A stretch of DNA of 7,706 nt from Muribaculaceae bacterium (GCA_029052265.1 JAIDJJ010000448.1:1-7706); one strand, 5' to 3'; numbered from the stretch's first letter, positions 1 to 7,533 are shown. The notes: a model not told the origin generated them from the sequence alone. Numbers and translations are program-made.

Positions 1-51
1 GACTTAACACCGGGAAATTATCCCCAAAGCAAAAACTATGTCTTTGGATAA
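1..51 (+). CDS. Possible C-terminal tail of an upstream gene (partial)
   Basis: Reading from base 1, frame 1 is open for 16 codons and stops at TAA 49-51, giving DLTPGNYPQSKNYVFG. The pattern G-N-Y-P-x(3)-x-Y-x-F-G resembles the last residues of SusC-type barrels; the susC in this window ends with GNIYP followed by a short aromatic stretch and LG before its last strand. The similarity stops short, because a SusC barrel normally has about five more residues ending in Phe. This may therefore be the end of a different protein, a decayed barrel gene, or chance. Only 17 codons are visible, so the call is weak. Confidence 0.25.
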   Translation, partial: DLTPGNYPQSKNYVFG

Positions 52-120
52 GTTATGCTCAAAAATGAGATATAAATAAAAAATACAAATAACAATTAAA
101 AACAACTAAATTATTCTTGC
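52..120 (+). promoter_or_regulatory. A-rich leader upstream of susC
   Basis: The stretch before the susC start is strongly A-biased; about 60% of bases 61-120 are A and only three are G. There is no Shine-Dalgarno sequence before the ATG at 121, as is usual in Bacteroidota, where unstructured A-rich leaders favour ribosome loading. I found no convincing Bacteroidota promoter (-33 TTTG with -7 TAnnTTTG) on the + strand. The nearest -7-like match, TGTCTTTG at 39-46, lacks a -33 partner. Just upstream, 18-51 can form an imperfect hairpin: TTATCC at 18-23 and AAAG at 26-29 pair with 42-51, with a 2-nt bulge at 24-25. The promoter may lie left of the window or be of an alternative sigma or activator-dependent type. 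Confidence 0.4.
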
Positions 121-3100
121 ATGAAGAACATCTGTTTTCATCTGAACAGGAAGTTGTGGATGACTATGGCATTACTGCTGGGTCTCGCACTTCCAGGCTT
201 CGCGCAAAAGATCACAGTCCACGGTTATGTGGATGATGAGACAGGCGAGCCACTGATCGGTGCCACCGTAATGGAAAAAGGCACATCCAACGGTACGGCG
301 ACAGACATCAACGGCAATTTCACGCTGAATGTAGCTCCCGACGCCACTTTGGTGGTAAGTTATGTAGGCTATGATCCTTTGGAGGTTGCAGTCAACGGAC
401 GTACAGAGATCAAGGTGACAATGAAAGAAAATGCCACGATGCTTGCCGAGACAGTAGTCATCGGCTACGGTAGCGTGAAGAAATCAGACGCCACCGGCTC
501 GGTTTCAATTGTAAAGCCGGACGAGATCGAAGCCGGTCTTGCCACATCAGTTCAGGATATGCTTGTAGGACAGACTCCGGGTGTGGTTGTTACTACTGCA
601 GGTGGACCTCAGGGAGCTGCCAATATCCGTATTCGAGGCGGCGCTTCACTTTCTGCATCAAATGACCCGCTGATTGTGCTTGACGGTGTGCCGTTGAGTT
701 CAGATACTCCATTGGGTATGGGTTCTCCTCTTGCCATGATTGATCCGGAGTCGATCGAATCAATGACTGTATTGAAAGATGCATCTGCGACTGCGATATA
801 TGGTTCGCGTGCTTCCAATGGTGTGATCCTTATAACTACCAAGAAAGGTACTGCCGGTAAGCCGAAGGTTACATTTGCCGCCAACTTTTTTGTGGATAAT
901 GCAAGGAAGACCCAAGAAGTGCTTGATGCGAATGCATTTACAAATCTTATAAAAACAAAATTCGGAGCAGATTCATCAGCTGCCGGATACCTTGGCAATA
1001 CAAGCACAAACTGGCAGGACGAGATCTATCGCACTTCGTTCAGTTCAGATTATAGCCTTGCTGTTTCAGGTACCGTCGGCAACCTTCCTTACCGTGTCAA
1101 CGGCTCTTTTACCAACAACAACGGTATTATAAAGAAGTCTGACATGAACCGTGCTACAGTAGGGTTTACTTTGACTCCGAAATTCTTCAATAATCATCTC
1201 TCTGTGACAGCCAATGCCAAGGGCTACTATATCCGCAACAACTGGGCTGCAACAGATGCGATCGGTCAGGCTGTGGCATACAACCCCACTATTCCAATCT
1301 ATCAATATAATGAGGTGACTGGCGGAACTGCTGCGGGTGCATACAAGTATCTTTTCAACGGTTATAACGAACCTTTTACTATAACAGGTGGTGCAGCCAA
1401 CCTTGAAAACAACGCGACATACAATCCTGTAGCCACTATTGACCAGACTCAGAATTATTCTAACGTATGGCGTTCAAACGGCAACCTTCAGTTGGATTAT
1501 TCATTCCATTTCCTTCCGGAATTGCATGCAAACCTCAATCTAGGTTATGATGTGACCAAATCCGACAATTACTATATAGTTGAAGGAAACTCCCACATGG
1601 CATGGAAAGACCATAACAACTATGGCGGTGGTTACCGTAATCATGAATATGCTTTCAGAAGCAACACTCTTCTTGAGTTTTATCTTAACTATAAGAAGGA
1701 ATTTGAGGCTGCAGAATCAATGCTTGATGCCACAGCAGGTTACACCTGGAGCCGCGATGCCGCCAACGGATGGAATATCGGTGCAAGTTCAAACGCCGGT
1801 ATGTCGACCACTCCCGGTCTTACCCCCGCATTGTCTGACGGCAACGGCGGATTTATCCTGAATTGGACTGAAGGCACCACTGCCGATCAGATTTTCCAGA
1901 AAGATGAAATCGACGAAAATGGAGATTACCATTGGAAGAACCATCTTCAGCTCCTTTCATTCTTCGGACGTGTGAATTATACTTTCAAAGACAGGTACTT
2001 GTTTACAGCTACAGTCCGTGGAGATGCCACATCCAGATTCTCAAAAGATAACCGTTGGGGTGTATTCCCTGCAGTCGCCCTTGGATGGAGAATCGACCAG
2101 GAAGAATTTATGGAAAGGGCACGCGGCTGGCTCAGTGATTTCAAACTCCGTCTCGGTTGGGGTGAGACAGGCCAGCAAGCGGTAGGTTCTTATTATAACT
2201 ACATTCCTATTTATACAGCATCGCAGCCTGGCTCATTCTATCCTAACGGAGTCGGAGGCTGGCTTGTTCCTAACTTCCCTGAAGGATATAACCCGGATCT
2301 TAAGTGGGAAACAACCACAACCTGGAACCTTGCGTTGGATTATGGCTTCTTTAATAACCGTGTGTCAGGTAGCATTGAATATTATCTCCGCAAGACACGC
2401 GATCTCTTGTCCACAGTGCCTGTGCCTGCAGGTTCATCCACAGTGAACTATCTGCCTCAGAACATCGGTAACATGGAGAACTACGGTATCGAGTTCAATA
2501 TTGTTGCAAAACCGATCGTGACAGATGATTTCGTATGGAATCTTTCATATAATATCGGTTGGAACCACAATGAAATCACCAACCTTGACGGCAATGAGTT
2601 TGCTGTAGGCGGAGGCTTCGGTGGAACCGGTGGTAACTGTATGATTCAGAAAGAGGGGTATCCCGCTTATTCTTTCAATCTCTACCAGCAGGTATATGAT
2701 GCCGATGGCAATCCTATCGAGGGTGCGTATGTCGACCAGAACGGTGACGGTGTAATCGACTCACATGACCTTGTAGTGCGTCATTCAAAAGATCCGAAGG
2801 TGACAATGACATTCGGTTCCAACTTCCGTTACAAGAACTGGGATCTCGGCTTCTCTCTTCGTGCATCAATCGGAAATTACGTCTATGCTTCCGCACTCAG
2901 AGGCGGAACAGCGCTTGACGGACTTTTCCGCAACAACCAGCTTTCAAACGTATTCCAGTCTGATGTATATTTCAACACCAATCAGAATGAATCTGATTAT
3001 TGGTTGCGTAATGCCTCTTTCCTGCGTTGCGACAACATCACACTCGGATATAACTTCACCAATCTTTGGAATGATTTCTCAAGCCTGCGTCTATTCCTTG

Positions 3101-3225
3101 GCGTGCAGAATCCTTTCGTAATTACCAAGTATGCCGGACTTGATCCTGAGGTGTTTGATGGTGTCGACGGAAATATTTATCCTCGTGCCACAACCTGGTC
3201 TCTCGGTCTTGTCTTGAGTTTCTGA
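121..3225 (+). CDS. susC: SusC-like TonB-dependent outer membrane glycan transporter
   Basis: This gene encodes a 1034-residue TonB-dependent transporter that imports oligosaccharides across the outer membrane, powered by TonB/ExbBD, and forms a complex with the SusD protein next door. Residues 1-28 are a signal peptide (basic n-region, core MALLLGLAL, likely cleavage after GFA). Residues about 31-105 are a carboxypeptidase-regulatory-like beta-sandwich (VHGYVDDETGEPLIGATV, then GTSNGTATDINGNFTL). A TonB-box-like segment ETVVIGYGSVKKSDATG is at 110-126. The plug (about 125-243) carries the SusC hallmarks NIRIRGGASL, DPLIVLDGVPL, ESMTVLKDASATAIYGSRA and NGVILITTKKG. The remainder is a beta-barrel ending in LGLVLSF with the typical terminal Phe. 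Length is normal for the family and no break is seen. The start is chosen because it gives a complete signal peptide. It is first in the operon, 12 bp before susD. Family assignment is secure; the substrate is not readable from the sequence. Confidence 0.97.
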   Translation: MKNICFHLNRKLWMTMALLLGLALPGFAQKITVHGYVDDETGEPLIGATVMEKGTSNGTATDINGNFTLNVAPDATLVVSYVGYDPLEVAVNGRTEIKVTMKENATMLAETVVIGYGSVKKSDATGSVSIVKPDEIEAGLATSVQDMLVGQTPGVVVTTAGGPQGAANIRIRGGASLSASNDPLIVLDGVPLSSDTPLGMGSPLAMIDPESIESMTVLKDASATAIYGSRASNGVILITTKKGTAGKPKVTFAANFFVDNARKTQEVLDANAFTNLIKTKFGADSSAAGYLGNTSTNWQDEIYRTSFSSDYSLAVSGTVGNLPYRVNGSFTNNNGIIKKSDMNRATVGFTLTPKFFNNHLSVTANAKGYYIRNNWAATDAIGQAVAYNPTIPIYQYNEVTGGTAAGAYKYLFNGYNEPFTITGGAANLENNATYNPVATIDQTQNYSNVWRSNGNLQLDYSFHFLPELHANLNLGYDVTKSDNYYIVEGNSHMAWKDHNNYGGGYRNHEYAFRSNTLLEFYLNYKKEFEAAESMLDATAGYTWSRDAANGWNIGASSNAGMSTTPGLTPALSDGNGGFILNWTEGTTADQIFQKDEIDENGDYHWKNHLQLLSFFGRVNYTFKDRYLFTATVRGDATSRFSKDNRWGVFPAVALGWRIDQEEFMERARGWLSDFKLRLGWGETGQQAVGSYYNYIPIYTASQPGSFYPNGVGGWLVPNFPEGYNPDLKWETTTTWNLALDYGFFNNRVSGSIEYYLRKTRDLLSTVPVPAGSSTVNYLPQNIGNMENYGIEFNIVAKPIVTDDFVWNLSYNIGWNHNEITNLDGNEFAVGGGFGGTGGNCMIQKEGYPAYSFNLYQQVYDADGNPIEGAYVDQNGDGVIDSHDLVVRHSKDPKVTMTFGSNFRYKNWDLGFSLRASIGNYVYASALRGGTALDGLFRNNQLSNVFQSDVYFNTNQNESDYWLRNASFLRCDNITLGYNFTNLWNDFSSLRLFLGVQNPFVITKYAGLDPEVFDGVDGNIYPRATTWSLGLVLSF

Positions 3226-3237
3226 TCATTTCAACGG

Positions 3238-4956
3238 ATGAAAAAAAATAAAAAAATCATGAATCTTAAAAAATATATATCGATGGCGGGGGTAGTGCTC
3301 GGTCTGGGTCTTACCTCTTGTGTGGGAGATCTTGATCTTCAGCCCAACGATCCGAATCTTGTAAACCCCTCCGACCCCAATTTTAAAGCCAATTCGTTGG
3401 CAATGTGCTATTCCGGCATTGCAGTCAGCGGTATCTCAGGAGCCGGCAGTTCTTATGTCAGCGGTCTTGATCCCGGCACTTCCGCTTATCTTCGTCTGAT
3501 ATTCACTCTCAATGAGTTTTGTTCGGATGAATTGTTGTGGATATGGCCTGATGCCGGAGTGGTAGACATCACTTCCTGTACATGGGGTATCAACAACGGT
3601 CTTCTTGAAGGTGTCTATTATCGTCTTCTCGGACACATTGCAATATGCAACCAATATCTTGCAAATACAGCCGGTGACACAGATGCCGAGAGTCAGCAGA
3701 TGAGAGCCGAGGCGCGGGTGCTGAGAGCATATTCATATTATAATATGCTTGATCTTTTTGGACAGTCTTCATTTATAACAGAAGAAGCTGCTGTGGGAGA
3801 ATCTCCGGTTCAGCTTTCCCGCAAGGAGCTTTATGACTGGCTCGAACAGGAACTTGTCGATATCGTGGATAATAAACTTATCAGCGAGACTCCTGTGTAT
3901 GGACGTGTAGGTCTTGACGGAGCAGAAGGTCTTCTTGCCAGACTCTATCTCAATGCAGAGGTATATTCAGGTACAGGGGAGTGGGCAAAATGTCAGGAAC
4001 GTTGTGAAAATATCATAGAGCGCCATAAAGGTGGCGGCTTTGAAGGATCCGGACTTGCAAATCATTATCTCTATCTTTTCGCCCGTGATAACGACGCTTA
4101 TATGCCCGGCGGCTCGAAGAAAGATGAAAATGAGATCCTTTTCGGTATTGCGTATGACGACACCATGACTCAAAGCTATGGCGGACCCACTTTCATTATC
4201 GCGTCCACTATTTCCAATACTCACTACATACCCCGTCAGAATTATGGTTGTTCAGGAGAGTGGTCATGTATCCGTGGATGTCAGGAAATGGCTGAAAGAT
4301 TCTACGGAATTTCGGATGCCGATGTACGTGACGACCTATGGCTCCGCGGATATTTGCCGGCAGGTTCTAACGGAAGCGAGAGTTGGGATGCGGAAGACTA
4401 TTCCGACCGTTTTGTAGACTTTACAGGAGCTTGGGCAACCACCGGCGGCAACGCTATAATCAAATTCACCGGACGCACGCGTAACGCTGCTGAGGATGGC
4501 GGCTGGGATATGACTCTCAATGCCGACGGCACATATACCTGCGGGTTCCCTGCCACAACTTTCGGAAGCACCGACCAGCCGATCATCCGTCTTGCCGACA
4601 TCTACCTCATGTATTCAGAGTGCTATGTCAATGGCAATACAGGCGACCGTCAGAAGGCTCTCGATTACATAAACCTTGTCCGCAGAAGAGCAGGCGCCCC
4701 CTCTTATGGCTTTACCGACCTGACAAAGAAAGGTATCATGGATGAACGTTCACGAGAACTGTATCTTGAGTCAACCCGTCGTACCGACCTTATCAGAAAC
4801 GGAATGTTTGTTGGTCCGTCACAGACTGTATGGCAATATAAGGGCAGCATCAACAACAATGCCGGCACTCGTATCGATGAGCGCAATGCGCTTTATCCGA
4901 TCCCTTATGCCGTGATTGCCGCACAGCCGGAATTTAAACAGAACCCCGGCTATTAA
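3238..4956 (+). CDS. susD: SusD/RagB-like glycan-binding lipoprotein
   Basis: This gene encodes a 572-residue surface lipoprotein that caps SusC and helps capture glycan. The signal peptide ends in the lipobox LTSC, with Cys28 as the lipidated residue. SusD/RagB family signatures are clear: the TPR-type helix RAEARVLRAYSYYNMLDLFG at about 156-175, GAEGLLARLYLNAEVY (228-243), RLADIYLMYSECYVNGN (451-467), ALDYINLVRRRAG (474-486), RELYLESTRRTDLIRNG (506-522) and the family-typical C-terminus LYPIP...FKQNPGY. Length is normal. Two starts are possible. ATG 3238 is followed by a lysine-rich stretch encoded by two A-tracts; ATG 3259 (Met8) gives MNLKKYISMAGVVLGLGLTSC, which is also a complete lipoprotein signal. 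There is no Shine-Dalgarno sequence to decide between them. A cluster of cysteines (338, 344, 348) is unusual. It is probably cotranscribed with susC. Confidence 0.96.
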   Translation: MKKNKKIMNLKKYISMAGVVLGLGLTSCVGDLDLQPNDPNLVNPSDPNFKANSLAMCYSGIAVSGISGAGSSYVSGLDPGTSAYLRLIFTLNEFCSDELLWIWPDAGVVDITSCTWGINNGLLEGVYYRLLGHIAICNQYLANTAGDTDAESQQMRAEARVLRAYSYYNMLDLFGQSSFITEEAAVGESPVQLSRKELYDWLEQELVDIVDNKLISETPVYGRVGLDGAEGLLARLYLNAEVYSGTGEWAKCQERCENIIERHKGGGFEGSGLANHYLYLFARDNDAYMPGGSKKDENEILFGIAYDDTMTQSYGGPTFIIASTISNTHYIPRQNYGCSGEWSCIRGCQEMAERFYGISDADVRDDLWLRGYLPAGSNGSESWDAEDYSDRFVDFTGAWATTGGNAIIKFTGRTRNAAEDGGWDMTLNADGTYTCGFPATTFGSTDQPIIRLADIYLMYSECYVNGNTGDRQKALDYINLVRRRAGAPSYGFTDLTKKGIMDERSRELYLESTRRTDLIRNGMFVGPSQTVWQYKGSINNNAGTRIDERNALYPIPYAVIAAQPEFKQNPGY

Positions 4957-4966
4957 TAAATTCATC

Positions 4967-4996
4967 TTCCCTTTCACAGATATCTGTGAAAGGGAA
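4967..4996. promoter_or_regulatory. Perfect 30-bp palindrome between susD and susE
   Basis: Bases 4967-4981 (TTCCCTTTCACAGAT) are the exact reverse complement of 4982-4996, giving 15-bp arms with no spacer. As RNA this folds into a very stable hairpin with a small AU loop at the centre. It starts 10 nt after the susD stop and ends 34 nt before the susE ATG. The downstream sequence is CTGAAAAATTAC, with no U-tract, so a normal intrinsic terminator is unlikely. The likeliest roles are protection of the upstream susCD message from 3' exonucleases, an RNA processing point, or partial attenuation that lowers susE/susF relative to susC/susD. A dyad-binding protein site is an alternative. Confidence 0.85.
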
Positions 4997-5030
4997 CTGA
5001 AAAATTACATTCAATCAGACTCTTTCAACA

Positions 5031-5879
5031 ATGAAAAAGATATTTATAATGGCTGCGGCAATTGCTTCACTCGGCTTGGCAAGCTGCAGCGAAACTTGGG
5101 ACAAGAATCCGGTTCTTGGCATTCATGAAGGCACTCCCACAGTGGATTTCCTTAATAATCCGGTTATGCAGGATCAATATATAATGCTCACCAGCGATAA
5201 TGCTGAGGGTAACTTCCATCTTACTTGCTCACAACCTGATTACGGATATGCCGCGATTGTTACCTATAAGGTGCAGTGCTCTCTTACAGAGGACTTCGCA
5301 GAATATCAGGAGATAGACCAAAGCTTCTATAATTGCGCGGATATCAATCCTATGAACGGGGATGTGGCTGCCGCACTGGAGTATCTCTGCGATGTGAAAA
5401 CTGAGAATGATCTTCCTTTGGAATATCATAAGCTTTATATGAGACTGCGCTCTTACGTGGAGCAGCGTGAGGCGGAAACCACTTATTTCTCTAATGTGGT
5501 AAGTTTCAAGGGTGTATCAGCTGATTATCTCGCTATATGGGTTGCCGATGTGCCAGTTGATATCTATATGCGCGGTGGTTTTGATCCTAACTGGGATGCA
5601 TTGCCTGAATATCAGTTTGTGACCGGAACAGAAAAGAATACATGGGTGATTCCTAATGTGACTTTGGCTGCCGGCGTTGAATTTAAGGTGGCTGATTCAG
5701 CGTGGGGACCTCTCAATCTTGGCGCAGGAGACTCTTCTGTAATAACTCCGGGTGATGCATTCGTATTGAACGGTGGTGAAAATCCGGGTAACCTTACGCT
5801 TTCAGAAGACTTTACAGGTCTTGTTCAGTTAAGCCTCGCGAACGGAGTTTATACTGTAATCTTCGATCCCTCTCATTAA
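5031..5879 (+). CDS. susE: SusE-like surface glycan-binding lipoprotein, single C-terminal binding module
   Basis: This gene encodes a 282-residue outer-membrane lipoprotein predicted to hold glycan at the cell surface for the SusC/SusD importer. The signal peptide MKKIFIMAAAIASLGLASC ends in lipobox LASC with Cys19. The next residues, SET, are polar and acidic, which suits a Bacteroidota surface-export signal. Residues about 28-160 form the SusE-type N-terminal Ig-like region (PTVDFLNNPV, YIMLTSDNAEGNFHLTCSQP, VTYKVQCSLTEDF, KLYMRLRSYV). Residues about 165-282 form one beta-sandwich binding module (VDIYMRGGFDPNWDALPEYQF, then EFKVADSAWGPLNLGAG). The prototype Bacteroides SusE is near 390 residues with two binding modules, so this one appears to have a single module. 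No frameshift is visible and the stop is clean. The start is fixed by the signal peptide; no Shine-Dalgarno is present. The ligand is inferred to be an alpha-glucan only from the family. Confidence 0.88.
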   Translation: MKKIFIMAAAIASLGLASCSETWDKNPVLGIHEGTPTVDFLNNPVMQDQYIMLTSDNAEGNFHLTCSQPDYGYAAIVTYKVQCSLTEDFAEYQEIDQSFYNCADINPMNGDVAAALEYLCDVKTENDLPLEYHKLYMRLRSYVEQREAETTYFSNVVSFKGVSADYLAIWVADVPVDIYMRGGFDPNWDALPEYQFVTGTEKNTWVIPNVTLAAGVEFKVADSAWGPLNLGAGDSSVITPGDAFVLNGGENPGNLTLSEDFTGLVQLSLANGVYTVIFDPSH

Positions 5880-5894
5880 TCAGATTTCTAAATC

Positions 5895-5932
5895 ACCGGT
5901 CTGCATGTTTAATGGATAATATGCAGACCGGT
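5895..5932. promoter_or_regulatory. Long hairpin between susE and susF
   Basis: ACCGGTCTGCAT at 5895-5906 is the exact reverse complement of 5921-5932. One G-U and two A-T pairs extend it inward (5907-5909 with 5918-5920), giving about 15 bp with an 8-nt loop. It begins 15 nt after the susE stop and ends 23 nt before the susF ATG. AATAAAAG follows, so there is no U-tract and it is not a standard intrinsic terminator. Its sequence is unrelated to the susD/susE palindrome, but its placement is the same. Likely roles are mRNA stabilisation, processing or attenuation between cistrons. Confidence 0.82.
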
Positions 5933-5955
5933 AATAAAAGTCCACAAAAATAACA

Positions 5956-7473
5956 ATGAAAAAATTTAATATATTTCTGTTGGGAACCCTTGGCTTGTTT
6001 GCAGCTTCTTGCGACGAGACCATCGAACCGGCTATACCGCAGCATAACCCGCAGGAGCCGATCGTGACATTGGAGGATGTTACTTCGGAAAAGGCAGGGG
6101 TTCTTACATCTGACGCAGTCTTGGCTCTTGAGAATTACAAGGCAGAAGGATCCGTAATTCCTGTAATGAAACTCGCCAGCACAGATAATCTCCCTGAAGG
6201 GGCTACCATATCTTATAATCTGGAACTCTCGGCTTCCGATTCTTTCGCAAGGGAAGTGACTTTGCCTGCTACAGCAGGTGAGGCTGCTGAAGATGGTGCT
6301 GTCACATATTATGTAAGTGCGGATGCCTGGAATGAGGCTCATCTGTATCTTTTCGGAAAGAGCCCGAAGGAGAAAGTGGCTTATTATCGTGTGCCTGTGT
6401 ATATCAATTTTGACGGCAGCGATTATCGTCTGAATTCTACAGACTATTATGCCGCTGAAGGCACCATCACAGAGACTTGTATGGATTCCGGTTTTGTAAT
6501 CGAGGATCATTATTATCTGCTGGGTGACATGACCACCTGGGATCTTTCTGCGGACGGCGTGGCTCCTTATGCTTTCGAGCATGCGGACGATGTAAGTGTT
6601 TATGATGATCCTGTATTTGTAATCAAATTCGAAGTTCCGGAGTCTCTTATTGCAAGCAATGGTGGTGCTTATTGGAAGATTGCTTCTCAATCTACTGCTG
6701 ATGCCGCTGATTGGGGTGCCGTGATCGGTCCCGAAACTAATGGCGACACTGCTCTTTCCGGAACGTTGGTATCTGAAAATGCGCAGGCAGGTAAGCTTGA
6801 AGTGGCTGGCAAGTATAAGATGACAATCAATATGGAAGCTATGACTTACGACATCGAGCTTCTTCTTCAGCCGGATGTGCTCTATACTCCCGGCGGAGCC
6901 AACGGATGGAGCCAGTCAAATTCAGCATATATGCAGCTGAACTCATCAAAAGGGTATTATGGTGTATTCCCTGTTGATGCCGCAGGCTTTAAAATCTGCA
7001 CTGAGAACAGTTGGGATAATGCTTACACCTATGGTGGTAAACTTGCTGATCCTGCACTTTCAGGAGAATTGCTTCTTGGTCAAGACGGTAAGAACATTGT
7101 AGTTCCGGAAGGGAATGAAGGTCTGGTATGGGCTTCGGTTCAGTTTGATCCGGTATCATATGCACTTACCACTTACGAAATTATTCCTGTTACCTCTGTT
7201 GGCTTGATCGGATCGTTTGCAGCTTCCGGCTGGGGCAGTGATGTGAAGATGACATCAAACGACAATGGTGTTACATGGAGTGCTGATGTTACCTTCGCTA
7301 AGGGCGATTCTTATAAGATCAGATTCAACGAAAGTTGGGATTATAACCTTGGTGGAGATATAAAGGCGCTCTCACTTGATGGCGCAGATATAGTTGCTGA
7401 TGAAGCAGGAGAATTTACATTGACTCTTACCGTACAGCCGGGTATTCCTACCCTCACTGTGGTAAAGAAATAA
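5956..7473 (+). CDS. susF: SusF-like surface glycan-binding lipoprotein with three binding modules
   Basis: This gene encodes a 505-residue outer-membrane lipoprotein that presents several carbohydrate-binding modules at the cell surface. The signal peptide MKKFNIFLLGTLGLFAASC ends in lipobox AASC with Cys19, followed by acidic DET, close to the CSET start of mature SusE. Residues about 35-175 form the SusE/F-type N-terminal region. Three beta-sandwich modules follow: about 183-305 (YYLLGDMTTWDLS, YWKIAS...W253), 307-412 (LYTPGGANGWSQ, FKICTENSWDNAYTYGG) and 414-505 (VGLIGSFAASGWGSD, YKIRFNESWDYNLGG). Lys followed by Trp in each module (K241/W253, K346/W353, K454/W461) are the likely ligand contacts, by analogy with SusE/SusF structures. 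Length and three-module layout match the prototype SusF (about 485 residues). The first module is longer than the others. This is the last gene before the terminator. Role and location are confident; alpha-glucan preference is inferred. Confidence 0.9.
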   Translation: MKKFNIFLLGTLGLFAASCDETIEPAIPQHNPQEPIVTLEDVTSEKAGVLTSDAVLALENYKAEGSVIPVMKLASTDNLPEGATISYNLELSASDSFAREVTLPATAGEAAEDGAVTYYVSADAWNEAHLYLFGKSPKEKVAYYRVPVYINFDGSDYRLNSTDYYAAEGTITETCMDSGFVIEDHYYLLGDMTTWDLSADGVAPYAFEHADDVSVYDDPVFVIKFEVPESLIASNGGAYWKIASQSTADAADWGAVIGPETNGDTALSGTLVSENAQAGKLEVAGKYKMTINMEAMTYDIELLLQPDVLYTPGGANGWSQSNSAYMQLNSSKGYYGVFPVDAAGFKICTENSWDNAYTYGGKLADPALSGELLLGQDGKNIVVPEGNEGLVWASVQFDPVSYALTTYEIIPVTSVGLIGSFAASGWGSDVKMTSNDNGVTWSADVTFAKGDSYKIRFNESWDYNLGGDIKALSLDGADIVADEAGEFTLTLTVQPGIPTLTVVKK

Positions 7474-7504
7474 AAACTCGGAATCGAGATAGATTCGATA
7501 TATG

Positions 7505-7533
7505 AAGGGGCGGCAGTTTTGTCGCCCCTTTTT
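7505..7533 (+). terminator. Intrinsic terminator of the sus operon
   Basis: AAGGGGCGGCA at 7505-7515 pairs with TGTCGCCCCTT at 7520-7530. This is 11 bp with one G-U pair and a GTTT loop at 7516-7519, and the stem merges into a run of five T ending at 7533. It starts 31 nt after the susF stop. The opposite strand lacks a T-tract after the stem, so it should act mainly on rightward transcription. It marks the end of the susCDEF transcript. Confidence 0.9.

Noticed and set aside
39..46. TGTCTTTG as a -7 promoter box for susC
   Set aside because: One mismatch to TAnnTTTG and no TTG element at the proper distance upstream.
53..89. Leftward promoter on the - strand (TTTG at 86-89, CATTTTTG at 60-67, 18-nt spacer)
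   Set aside because: It approximates the Bacteroidota -33/-7 pattern, but the region is so AT-rich that such matches are expected by chance, and no leftward start codon is visible in the window.
609..1007. 132-codon open frame on the - strand inside susC
   Set aside because: Antisense to the conserved SusC plug region; no domain, no promoter, no leader.
4967..4996. Intrinsic terminator after susD
   Set aside because: The stem is strong but is followed by CTGAAAAATTAC rather than a T-tract, and susE/susF have no promoter I can see of their own.
4916..5128. 70-codon + frame bridging the susD end and susE start
   Set aside because: It overlaps both genes and reads through the palindrome; composition is not protein-like and both flanking genes are unambiguous.
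5893..6690. 265-codon open frame on the - strand
   Set aside because: It lies almost wholly antisense to susF, which has a lipobox, domain matches and a proper context. The antisense translation has no recognisable motif, signal or domain and looks like a by-product of susF codon use.
7481..7496. Small inverted repeat GAATC/GATTC before the terminator
   Set aside because: Only 5 bp with a 6-nt loop, expected by chance in sequence of this kind.
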